NCBI GenBank assembly: GCA_937888775.1
Contig: CALAQT010000447.1
Span: 1-6,560 of the forward strand
Length of the DNA: 6,560 nt
From: an uncultured Actinomycetes bacterium
GTDB taxonomy: Bacteria; Actinomycetota; Thermoleophilia; Solirubrobacterales; Solirubrobacteraceae
Direction of reading: 5' to 3'
This document shows, in pieces, positions 1-6,560 of this stretch. Under the pieces are notes generated by a model, which did not search any database, was not told the DNA's origin, and saw only the letters and a list, made by a program, of their open reading frames with translations. The position numbers and the translations under genes were made by a program. Positions within the stretch are counted from its first letter, which is position 1. The number at the start of each line of letters is the position of its first letter.

Positions 1-16
1 TTATGTCCCCTGCAAA

Positions 17-42
17 GCCACGACCGCGCCGTCGGCCGTGGC
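17..42 (-). terminator. Possible intrinsic terminator of the acyl-CoA synthetase / M28-like unit
   Basis: Arms 17-26 and 33-42 form a 10-bp GC-rich stem with a 6-nt loop; on minus-strand RNA one pair is G-U. It starts 109 nt downstream of the M28-like stop and is followed on the minus strand by a short TTTG, so the U-tract is weak. A second, bulged 9-bp stem lies at 59-80 (GTGGACGAG against CTCGCTCCAC). Nothing else was seen in the terminal 150 nt. Confidence 0.4.
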
Positions 43-150
43 ACTACTCATCTAGCGGGTGGACGAGTCGCTCGCTCCACATCACCTGCAACTCAACGAG
101 CACTGGCTGAGCCGCCAAGCGACCGCGAGCCCGACTCACGCGGCCTAGCT

Positions 151-1740
151 TCAGTGCTTGAGCAGGTCGAGCTTGCGTAGGTGGACGCGGGGAACCCGGG
201 AGAGGTCGAGGAGCATCTGGGTGAACGAGATCGCTTCGCGGCGCATCCTGGCGACGTCGACCTTGTCCGTCGTCGGAATGCCCCAGTTCAGCAGGTAGGA
301 GGGGCCGGTGATGTAGTTCGCCGTCGGGATCGCGCCCACTGTCCAGAGGTCAGTGCCTTCGGCGGGCCAGCCGTTTCCGTCTGGGCTTCCGGTCGCGGCG
401 ACGTACGGGCGAAGCACGCTGGCAGGAGCAGCTTTCGCGCCTCGCAATGCAGCGTAGGAGGCGTTGACGAGCGGGCTGCTCTCGGGGGTGAAGATCGACC
501 CAGGTTCGTAGCGCCCAGTGAGTGCGTAGCGCCCACCTGGACCCGGCTGCCACTCTCGCGCGCCGAGGTGCTCGATCGTGATCGCGCCCGCGCACCGGCG
601 TAACAAGCCGTTGTGGTGACGGCGCACGAACTCCGCGGTCCCGGCCGCGCCGTGGAAGTGACCCGTCGTAAGCAGCACCATGATCGTGCGCGGCAGCGCG
701 CCCCGCGGCAGCCGCGCGAGGTACTGGCTCATTGCGACGATCGCATTCGGCCCGTTGTCCTCAACTCCATTCGTGCCGTCGGTGTGACAGTGCAGCAGCA
801 TCAGCTCGTCCGACGCGCCCGGAATCACGCCGATGAGGTTGCGGGAACTCACGCGCCTGACCCTGGCCGGCAGTGCCAGCCGCGCTCTCGCGCCGGAGGC
901 GGCGCCGGCCTTCACCCGAGCTCCGGTAGCGCGATCGACGAACACACCCGGGACGCTCCGGATCTTGCCGTCGTAGGGGTAGTAAGCCCCGTGCGCCGCG
1001 CCGGCCGGGAGGTCGAGCACGCCCACAGCTCCGCTCGCCCCGGAACCTACAAGCCCGTCGAGGATCGTGATCAGCCCGCCGATTCCCAGCCAGGGCCGCG
1101 TGTACGGGTCGGTGGGGACGAACACATGACCCGGGTCGTAGGACTTGTAGGTGAACAGAGCGAACTCCGCGTAGGTGTAGGACACCAGCGGCACGTCGAA
1201 GACGGCGATCTTCCCTTTCAGCGAACCCGGCGCCGGTGGCCGGCTCGTATCCAGAACGGCGAGCTCACCGGTCACGCCGGGCGCCGGGGTCTGACCGGAA
1301 TAGGGGATGTAGGACGCGGTCGTGACCCGGCCGGGCGAGGACCCGCTAAGGACCCGCAGGGACCACTTGTCGGTGGTCCAGCGATCGAGCGGCACTGGCT
1401 CGAAGTGCAGCTGTCTCACCCCGGCACGCTCGAGACGATCACGCAACTGGTCGACGTAGCGCTCGTGTGCAGGGGAGGCGGTGGCGCGCAGACCCACCCG
1501 ATCAAGCTGCTGCTGCCACGCGTACAGCTGGGCTTGAGGCAGGAACTGTGACGAATCCACGCGACGAGCAGCGCTTGCCGGCAGCCCGCCCGCCGGCCAC
1601 CGCGGAGCGGCGCCAAGCACGGCCAGCGGATCGATTGAGGGGTAGGTGGCCGCCGCGCTCGCAGCCCCTGCAGCGAACTGAAGCAGCCGCCTACGAGTCA
1701 AACCGGACGGTTCGAACTGGCTCGTAGTGGCGAGACTCAC
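151..1740 (-). CDS. Tat-exported PA-domain / M28-like (aminopeptidase-fold) protein, possibly with a degenerate metal site
   Basis: The 529-residue product starts with GTG at 1740 and ends with TGA at 151-153. Residues 15-20 (TRRRLL) followed by an Ala-rich stretch form a twin-arginine signal, so a folded, exported protein is expected. Residues about 150-290 look like a protease-associated (PA) domain inserted before the catalytic fold. From residue 301 (NLIGVIPG) the sequence follows the M28 zinc-peptidase pattern: H319 and D321 match the His-x-Asp motif, D328 in EDNG matches the bridging Asp, and E390 in IEHLG matches the later acidic ligand. The usual Glu-Glu pair (catalytic base plus ligand) is replaced by His361-Phe362 within TGHFHGAAGT, and the last His ligand appears to be Asn485. 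The fold assignment is good; peptidase activity is doubtful. The start overlaps the upstream synthetase stop as GTGA, and the GAGGA run directly abuts the GTG, so translation probably depends on coupling. A TTG at codon 14 would also keep the Tat motif. The substrate is unknown. Confidence 0.85.
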   Translation of the reverse strand: MSLATTSQFEPSGLTRRRLLQFAAGAASAAATYPSIDPLAVLGAAPRWPAGGLPASAARRVDSSQFLPQAQLYAWQQQLDRVGLRATASPAHERYVDQLRDRLERAGVRQLHFEPVPLDRWTTDKWSLRVLSGSSPGRVTTASYIPYSGQTPAPGVTGELAVLDTSRPPAPGSLKGKIAVFDVPLVSYTYAEFALFTYKSYDPGHVFVPTDPYTRPWLGIGGLITILDGLVGSGASGAVGVLDLPAGAAHGAYYPYDGKIRSVPGVFVDRATGARVKAGAASGARARLALPARVRRVSSRNLIGVIPGASDELMLLHCHTDGTNGVEDNGPNAIVAMSQYLARLPRGALPRTIMVLLTTGHFHGAAGTAEFVRRHHNGLLRRCAGAITIEHLGAREWQPGPGGRYALTGRYEPGSIFTPESSPLVNASYAALRGAKAAPASVLRPYVAATGSPDGNGWPAEGTDLWTVGAIPTANYITGPSYLLNWGIPTTDKVDVARMRREAISFTQMLLDLSRVPRVHLRKLDLLKH

Positions 1741-3620
1741 TCCTCGTAGAGGCCGTCGAAGACGTCGGCGAATTTGTTGTAGACCACGTTTCGCTTGACC
1801 TTCAGCGTTGGCGTGAGCTCACCCTGTTCCATCGAGAGCTCGCGGTCGAGGATTGCAAAGCGCTTGATCTGCTCGATGCGCGCGAACCGCTGGTTCGCCG
1901 CATCGACCGCCTGCTGTATCTCGGCCCGGACGCGCTCGTCGTTCGCCATCACCGCCAGGTCGGGGGAAACGCCGAGCTGCTCGGCCAGCTTGGGAGCCTC
2001 GTCGGGATCCAGCGTCAACAGCGCCACCAGATAGGGCCTGCGGTCGCCGTAAGCGACCGCCTCGGAGATCCAACGCGTCTGCTTGAGTGCGTTCTCGATG
2101 TTGCTCGGCGTGATGTTCTTACCGCTCGAGGTGATGATGATGTCCTTCTTGCGCCCGGTGATCGACACGTAGCCGTCGGCGTCGATCGTGCCGAGGTCAC
2201 CGGTGGCCAGCCAGCCGTCGGGCAGCGTCTCCTGAGTGGCCTTCTCGTCCTTCAAATAGCCGCCGAAGATGTTTGGCCCTCGAGCCAGCAGCTCGCCGTC
2301 GGGGGCGACGCGCATCTCGAGCGTGGGCACGGGTCGGCCGACAGTGCCCATCTTCATCTCGAGATCTGTGTTGATCGTGCCGGCCGCACACGTCTCGGTC
2401 ATGCCCCACGCTTCCAAGAGCACGATGCCGCAGGCGTCGAAGAACTCCAGCACCTCGCGGGCGATCGGGGCCGCGGCGGTGACCGCCAGTACCAGCCGGC
2501 CGCCGAACAGGTCACGCACCTTCGAAAGCACCAACCGGTCGGCCAGACCGTGCTGCGCAGCCAGCACGCGGCCTGGCGCGCGTCCGCCGCGTTCCAGCTC
2601 GCGCACACGATGTCCGGTGCGCAAAGACCAGCCGAACATCGCGCGCTTGATCGGTGACTGCTCGCTGATTCCGCTGGTGGCGGCTGTGTAGATCTTCTCC
2701 CACACGCGCGGAACCGACGAGAAGTAGGTCGGGGCAGCGTCCCGCAGGTCATCGAGCAGGTGCTTGGGGTCGCGCTGCCAGTAGATCAGCGTGCCGCCGA
2801 GATCCAGCGTGAACATCTGCCCGATGCGGCCGAACACGTGCGCCAGCGGCAGGAACATGAAGTAGTCGATCGGCGCGTCGGCACGAGCCAGGTCCAAGCG
2901 CCCTTCGAGCGTCTGAATGGCCGCCATGAAGTTCCTGTGCGTGAGGATGCACGCCTTCGGCGGTCCCGTGGTACCCGAGGTGTACACGAGCGTCGCCATG
3001 CTGTCGGAGCTGATTGCCGCCACGCGGGCGTCGACCTCCTCCTCGGGGACCTCGGCTCCGCGCTCGATCAGACTTTCGAGACTGATCGAGCCGGCGCCCG
3101 CGCCTTCGAAGGCGATCACGTGCTCGAGGGCCGGGCAGCGGTCGCGTATCTGGTCGATCTTCGCCAATTGGGTCGCGTCCTCGCAGAACACGGCACGCGC
3201 CTCGGAGTGGCGCAGCACGTACTCGCACTCCTCGGGCGAGTTGGTCTGGTAGATCGGTGCCACGACGGCCGCCGCGCAGAAGCTGCCGGCGTCCGCGACG
3301 GTCCACTCAGGGCGCGTATCGGCAAGGATCGAAACCCGCTCGCCGGGCTCGATCCCGAGCGCGATCAGCCCCTTGGCGATGTCGCGGGCGGAACGGACGA
3401 ACTGACCGTAAGAGATCTCGCGCCAGTCTCCCGCCGCCTTGTCACGCAGCGCGATGCCGTCTCGCGCGCCAGCCCGCAGGATCATCTCTCCCAGCGTCTG
3501 CGCCCCGGTTGACAGCTCCAGGGCCGAGCGCTCCACCTTGGGCACAGACACCGCTACGGGTGCGAGGGCGATCCCGGCGACGGGTGCCGCCATGCGTGCG
3601 ACGGGGTCCTTGATGACCAT
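1737..3620 (-). CDS. Long-chain fatty acyl-CoA synthetase (AMP-forming), FadD15-like
   Basis: This 627-residue protein belongs to the ANL adenylate-forming superfamily. It would activate a fatty acid with ATP to an acyl-adenylate and then form the acyl-CoA thioester in the cytoplasm. The family motifs occur in order: P-loop YTSGTTGPPK (213-222), WGMTET (405-410), TGDLG (473-477), hinge region GRKKDIIITSSGKN (489-502) and the C-terminal TPTLKVKRN with likely catalytic Lys607. The SSGKNI hinge variant and the overall length resemble the FadD15 / long-chain group rather than short acetyl-CoA synthetases. The frame stays open to a GTG at 3731, but the ATG at 3620 is chosen because a strong AGAGAGG Shine-Dalgarno lies 7 nt upstream and the extra 37 residues are Arg/Gly-rich with no family match. 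Residues 1-35 (Ala/Pro/Val-rich) precede the conserved domain and look like a disordered lead. It ends in a 4-nt overlap with the M28-like gene. Fatty-acid chain length cannot be read from the sequence. Confidence 0.95.
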   Translation of the reverse strand: MVIKDPVARMAAPVAGIALAPVAVSVPKVERSALELSTGAQTLGEMILRAGARDGIALRDKAAGDWREISYGQFVRSARDIAKGLIALGIEPGERVSILADTRPEWTVADAGSFCAAAVVAPIYQTNSPEECEYVLRHSEARAVFCEDATQLAKIDQIRDRCPALEHVIAFEGAGAGSISLESLIERGAEVPEEEVDARVAAISSDSMATLVYTSGTTGPPKACILTHRNFMAAIQTLEGRLDLARADAPIDYFMFLPLAHVFGRIGQMFTLDLGGTLIYWQRDPKHLLDDLRDAAPTYFSSVPRVWEKIYTAATSGISEQSPIKRAMFGWSLRTGHRVRELERGGRAPGRVLAAQHGLADRLVLSKVRDLFGGRLVLAVTAAAPIAREVLEFFDACGIVLLEAWGMTETCAAGTINTDLEMKMGTVGRPVPTLEMRVAPDGELLARGPNIFGGYLKDEKATQETLPDGWLATGDLGTIDADGYVSITGRKKDIIITSSGKNITPSNIENALKQTRWISEAVAYGDRRPYLVALLTLDPDEAPKLAEQLGVSPDLAVMANDERVRAEIQQAVDAANQRFARIEQIKRFAILDRELSMEQGELTPTLKVKRNVVYNKFADVFDGLYEE

Positions 3621-3627
3621 GATTGTT

Positions 3628-3634
3628 CCTCTCT
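3628..3634 (-). promoter_or_regulatory. Ribosome binding site deciding the acyl-CoA synthetase start
   Basis: On the minus strand AGAGAGG lies 7 nt before the ATG at 3620. This is the best Shine-Dalgarno match in the window and favours ATG 3620 over the upstream GTG at 3731, which would add 37 Arg/Gly-rich residues. Confidence 0.7.
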
Positions 3635-3679
3635 TTCGACAGTCACGCCGGGAGGTGTCTGGCCAAAAGCAGCCGCGCC

Positions 3680-3701
3680 GCTCCCCGGCCAGCCGGCGAG
3701 C
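3680..3701 (-). other. Hairpin in the gap between the GH94-like and acyl-CoA synthetase genes
   Basis: Arms 3680-3688 and 3693-3701 form a 9-bp stem with one mismatch and a 4-nt loop, 116 nt past the GH94-like stop and 60 nt before the synthetase ATG. A second small stem, AACCCC with GGGGTT, lies at 3744-3768 and is followed on the minus strand by a short TTTG. Either could attenuate or end the upstream transcript, but neither has a real U-tract. No convincing promoter was found in the 196-nt gap. In such GC-rich DNA some pairing is expected by chance. Confidence 0.25.
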
Positions 3702-3801
3702 AAACCAACCCTGGCGCCCGCGCCGCCGCACGGCATCGGCACAAACCCCCCGAATGCACTACGGGGTTGTACTCGTCCCTCACGCCACAACGCCCGAACC
3801 G

Positions 3802-3824
3802 CGGCGCGCGCCGGCGCTAGCGCC
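3802..3824. repeat. Two adjoining 12-nt perfect palindromes at the GH94-like stop codon
   Basis: CGGCGCGCGCCG (3802-3813) and GGCGCTAGCGCC (3813-3824) are each perfectly self-complementary and share one base. The second contains the TAG stop of the GH94-like gene. They may form a compact structure at the 3' end of that gene or simply reflect high GC content. Confidence 0.35.
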
Positions 3825-6480
3825 AGGTGATTGCCCAGTCCGCCGCGCGGTCGGGCCGGGCCGGGAGCGAGAACACCACCAACCCTCCCGACTCGCGGTG
3901 CGCGACGGTCTGACCGTTGGCCCACGTGGTGACGCTCCTGGCGCGACGGGGCACCCCGCGGATCTGCATGACGAGCCGCTCGCGGCGCGCGATGCGCAGA
4001 TAGCCACGCAGAAGTCTGGGCTCGCGCGCCACGCCGACGCCGGGCAGGCGCAGCCAGAAGCGGGCGAGATGCGGGGTAATCAGGAAACCGTGCTCGGTGG
4101 GCGTGACACCCGCGAGGTGCACCGCATTCATCACCATCCAGGTCGGCTGCTCGGTGATCTGCCCCGCATAGTCGTTGTAGAGCGGAATCCCGCACCTGTC
4201 TGGGTGCCGCGCGTAGAAGGCGTTGCATGCGTCGTCGATCGAGATCGTCCCGTCCCAGTGCTGCGGGAACGCGTGCGCGTGTGCCGCGAGTGTGTTGCGG
4301 GTGTACTCGCTCCACGCGTAGCCGGCGGCTCCGGGGACCACACCGTCGAGATCGGCCAGTGCCCATGTGAGCCAGCCGTTGACGTCGACCCACACGCCTC
4401 CTACGTACTGGGATGCGCCGTCGAACGTGGCGCCACCACCGGTGGGCGGGTCGGTCACGCCGGGGTCACGCGCCGCTGGGGAGATTGCTGAACCGATCTG
4501 GGCCGGTCCGTTCAAGGCCGCCGGTGCACCGATGCCGGTGAGGAAGCGGCGGATGTTGTGCACGAGCACGCGGGCCTGTCGGACGCTCGGCGCTCCGGCG
4601 AGTATGGCCCACGGTTGGGGCTCGCCGAAGATTGCCCCGCGCCCGATCGGATTGGGGCCGGAATAGCCCCGTAGGTACCAGCGGCCAGTCCATTCGCGGC
4701 GCAGGACGGTGAGCAGCTCGGCGGCGCGGTGGCGCAGCTGTGCCGCGAACACATGGTCGCCACGGAGGTCGGCCAACTCCGCCAGCTGGGGGTAGGCGTA
4801 TGCGAGCTGAGCCGGTACGAGCATCGACTCGCTCATGTGCAGGAAGATCGCGGAGAAGTCCGACCAGTCGCCGTTCGTCCCCGCCAGATACCCGCCGTTC
4901 GGGCCGCGGAGCGACTCCTGATGGCGGAAGGCGACCTTGAGGTGCTCCCATACGCTGACCCGTCGTCCGGTGTCGTGAAACGGCAGGCGCTCCGAGAAGA
5001 ACGCCAGGTCGCGAGACCCCAGGCCATACTCGGCGGCGGCCATCAGCAGCCAGAAGTCGAGGTCGTCTGATGTGCCCAGGCCGTTGTACGGCCTGCACGG
5101 CGGCACTGTGCCATACGGGATGTCGCCCTTGGTCTGCGACTGCAACGAGATCGAGTAGCGGAGGATCTCGCGCGCCATCGTAGGGTCTGCGTAGACCATC
5201 GGAAGGAGGTAGTGCAGCCAGCTGCGGGAGCCCAGATTCTCGCCACTGCTGTACTGGTAGTAGCCGCCCTGAGTGATCGTGTGATGGCCACACGTCTCCT
5301 CATAGACCGACGCAGCACGCAGCAGGTAGGAATCCCACTGCAGCTCCCGCGCCACCCACTGGCGGCCGGGTCCGAACCAAGCCTTCGGCAGCCAACGCGC
5401 CCATGCACGCTCGCTGGCCGCGAACGGCTGTCGCGCGGAGCTGTACTTCCGCACGAGCCGCCCGATCTCGGCAGGATGCGCGATGCCGTAGGCGTAGCGG
5501 AGCGTCACTGAATGCCCCGCGCCCAGCCGCAGCGGGGCGCGGAACACGAACAGCGTCTCACCTCCTGCGCCCGTTGGCGCCGGAGGAGCGGTTGTGCCGC
5601 GAAGACGGTCGCTTGCCACGGCGGCTGGCACAGCGCGGGTCCCGTTGCCGAAGAACGCCGCGACGGAGGTCTCGTGGCCGCTGATGGGGCCCCGGAGCGC
5701 GGCGGCGAAGATGCTCAGCGGATGGTGGTCGCCACGCCAGCCTGCGGCCTGGGGCACGATGAGAGTTCTGGCGCCCGCATTCCAGCGCGGAGCTCCGAGC
5801 CCCCAAAGGCGGTGGCTGGTCTGGTCGTATGGGTTGACATCCCAGTACTCGAACCACGAAACCCGCCGCGCGTGCGCCGTGGTGTTGCGGATCGTCACGT
5901 CGTGCAGCAGCAGCGGATCGTTGCCGAATGGCGCGTACACGTCCTCGCGCACCTCCACGCCCGCCGCGCGCAGCAGCCGCTCGTAGTAGCCGACGCCGAA
6001 TACTCGCCTGGTCATCGCGCCGGGCGGGCGGTCGAGATACAGCGTGCTTAGCACGCGGCCGCCGACGTTGAGGTAGCCGTAGCCGCCTGCGTAGTGTCGC
6101 CGAGCGGGCGAAAAGCGGTTGGCCCACTGCGCCAGGCGATCCTGGCTCCACAACTGCGTGTAGCCGTCGTTGAACGCGGCGGCCACGATGTTGTCGTTCC
6201 CCAGTTCGTGCTGAGCGGCGGTTCCGCCGTTCAGCTCGGGTTGCCTGGCACGCGCTACGACCTGCTCGTCGATGTCATAGCGATACGCGGGCAGACCGAA
6301 TGCGTCAACGATCCAGCGACCGAAGGAGCCGCTGCCGAAGCCTGACGCAACATTTGGGCGGGTTTGGTCGGCCGACAGCAGAGCTGGCGCCGATTCACGA
6401 GCCGCCGTTCCGGCGGGCAGCGCCAACCCCACGACCAACGCCACCAGCGCAGTGCTTCTCGCGGTCATACGCAAGCGCAT
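3817..6480 (-). CDS. Secreted GH94 / GT36-like (alpha/alpha)6-barrel glycoside-active protein, probable hydrolase
   Basis: An 887-residue protein from the ATG at 6480. An N-terminal signal (basic MRLRMTAR, hydrophobic core about 10-22, likely cleavage near Ala26-Ala27) predicts export. Residues about 55-340 resemble the beta-sandwich domain of GH94 / glycosyltransferase-36 proteins (FGLPAYRYD, LGNDNIVAAAFNDG, FEYWDVNPYDQ). Residues about 370-800 match the helical barrel: SDDLDFWLL (471-479), GTNGDWSDF (534-542) corresponding to the GH94 catalytic-acid DWxD motif (D538/D541), and PQPWAILAG (621-629). A C-terminal beta domain follows. ITEQPTWM (775-782) stands where GH94 enzymes have a Thr-Gly phosphate-binding turn, so phosphorolysis is doubtful and hydrolysis is inferred. 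Cysteines 397, 462, 752 and 763 could form two disulfides, which fits an exported protein. The sugar substrate cannot be stated. A GTG at 6489 is an alternative start that would also carry the signal; ATG 6480 is preferred for its GGTGA sequence 5 nt upstream. Confidence 0.85.
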   Translation of the reverse strand: MRLRMTARSTALVALVVGLALPAGTAARESAPALLSADQTRPNVASGFGSGSFGRWIVDAFGLPAYRYDIDEQVVARARQPELNGGTAAQHELGNDNIVAAAFNDGYTQLWSQDRLAQWANRFSPARRHYAGGYGYLNVGGRVLSTLYLDRPPGAMTRRVFGVGYYERLLRAAGVEVREDVYAPFGNDPLLLHDVTIRNTTAHARRVSWFEYWDVNPYDQTSHRLWGLGAPRWNAGARTLIVPQAAGWRGDHHPLSIFAAALRGPISGHETSVAAFFGNGTRAVPAAVASDRLRGTTAPPAPTGAGGETLFVFRAPLRLGAGHSVTLRYAYGIAHPAEIGRLVRKYSSARQPFAASERAWARWLPKAWFGPGRQWVARELQWDSYLLRAASVYEETCGHHTITQGGYYQYSSGENLGSRSWLHYLLPMVYADPTMAREILRYSISLQSQTKGDIPYGTVPPCRPYNGLGTSDDLDFWLLMAAAEYGLGSRDLAFFSERLPFHDTGRRVSVWEHLKVAFRHQESLRGPNGGYLAGTNGDWSDFSAIFLHMSESMLVPAQLAYAYPQLAELADLRGDHVFAAQLRHRAAELLTVLRREWTGRWYLRGYSGPNPIGRGAIFGEPQPWAILAGAPSVRQARVLVHNIRRFLTGIGAPAALNGPAQIGSAISPAARDPGVTDPPTGGGATFDGASQYVGGVWVDVNGWLTWALADLDGVVPGAAGYAWSEYTRNTLAAHAHAFPQHWDGTISIDDACNAFYARHPDRCGIPLYNDYAGQITEQPTWMVMNAVHLAGVTPTEHGFLITPHLARFWLRLPGVGVAREPRLLRGYLRIARRERLVMQIRGVPRRARSVTTWANGQTVAHRESGGLVVFSLPARPDRAADWAITWR

Positions 6481-6497
6481 TCGGCTCACCAGCGCAC

Positions 6498-6503
6498 AGC
6501 CTA
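6498..6503 (-). promoter_or_regulatory. Possible -10 element of the GH94-like gene
   Basis: On the minus strand TAGGCT fits the TAnnnT pattern of a sigma-70-type -10 box. No good -35 hexamer lies about 17 nt upstream. It is 8 nt before the GTG at 6489 and 17 nt before the ATG at 6480, so transcription would start at or just before the gene. This would suit a leaderless mRNA beginning at the GTG or a very short leader for the ATG. Based on one hexamer only. Confidence 0.25.
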
Positions 6504-6525
6504 ACCGGAAGTTTTTGAGGGTTTG

Positions 6526-6560
6526 AGGCCCGATCCCCAGTGTTTGTGGGGGTCGGGCCT
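6526..6560. repeat. 13-bp inverted repeat (hairpin), terminator-like or dispersed intergenic element
   Basis: Arms 6526-6538 (AGGCCCGATCCCC) and 6548-6560 (GGGGGTCGGGCCT) pair over 13 positions around a 9-nt loop. On plus-strand RNA the single non-Watson-Crick position is a G-U pair, and on minus-strand RNA it is a C-A mismatch, so the better hairpin is on the plus strand. The window ends at the arm, so a following T-run cannot be seen. On the minus strand the arm is followed by CAAACCC and no U-tract. It could terminate a transcript arriving from either side of the boundary, or be a copy of a dispersed repeat. Confidence 0.5.

Noticed and set aside
1..51. 16-codon minus-strand ORF (ATG at 51, TAA at 1-3)
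   Set aside because: It overlaps the terminator-like hairpin, has no Shine-Dalgarno and is too short to support.
613..1551. 312-aa plus-strand open frame
   Set aside because: It lies wholly antisense to the M28-like gene, has an Arg/Gly/Pro-rich low-complexity product with no motif, and is the usual high-GC shadow.
2760..3512. 250-aa plus-strand frame
   Set aside because: It is antisense to the conserved adenylation domain of the acyl-CoA synthetase and shows no motifs of its own.
3621..3731. 37-residue N-terminal extension of the acyl-CoA synthetase from GTG 3731
   Set aside because: The added residues are Arg/Gly-rich without family similarity, while ATG 3620 has a strong, well-spaced Shine-Dalgarno.
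3554..4393. 279-aa minus-strand frame overlapping the end of the GH94-like gene and the gap
   Set aside because: It is out of frame with the GH94-like C-terminus and the synthetase N-terminus, which both match their families, and its composition is Arg/Ala-rich shadow.
3439..4491. 350-aa plus-strand open frame spanning the gap between two genes
   Set aside because: It is antisense to two genes with clear family motifs, and its translation is Arg/Ala-rich with no recognisable domain or credible start site.

Overview
This is a GC-rich bacterial window, most consistent with an actinobacterium. A deeply branching soil lineage such as Thermoleophilia/Solirubrobacterales is a guess from composition and protein style, not a demonstrated assignment. 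All three convincing genes are on the minus strand and fill nearly the whole window. The long plus-strand frames are the antisense shadows expected in high-GC coding DNA.

In the direction of transcription (right to left) the window starts with a near-perfect inverted repeat (6526-6560) and a short upstream region. Next comes a large exported protein of the GH94 / glycosyltransferase-36-like (alpha/alpha)6-barrel type (3817-6480). A gap of about 196 nt with small GC-rich hairpins follows, then a FadD15-type long-chain acyl-CoA synthetase (1737-3620). Its stop codon overlaps (GTGA) the start of a Tat-exported protein with a PA domain and an M28-like peptidase fold (151-1740). The last 150 nt hold no gene but contain a terminator-like hairpin (17-42).

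The synthetase and the M28-like gene look translationally coupled and probably share one mRNA. The GH94-like gene may be read separately or as the head of the same transcript. Two of the three products are predicted to act outside the membrane, one by a Sec-type signal and one by a twin-arginine signal; the acyl-CoA synthetase is cytoplasmic. No pathway links the three with confidence.

The most interesting points are in the proteins. The M28-like protein keeps the first half of the di-zinc site but appears to have lost the Glu-Glu pair and the last His ligand. The GH94-like protein keeps the Asp-Trp-x-Asp catalytic-acid motif but seems to have lost phosphate-site residues, with a Thr-Glu-Gln in the place where GH94 enzymes have Thr-Gly. 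This points to a secreted hydrolase rather than a phosphorylase. I found no CRISPR array, tRNA, rRNA, transposase, integrase or defence system.
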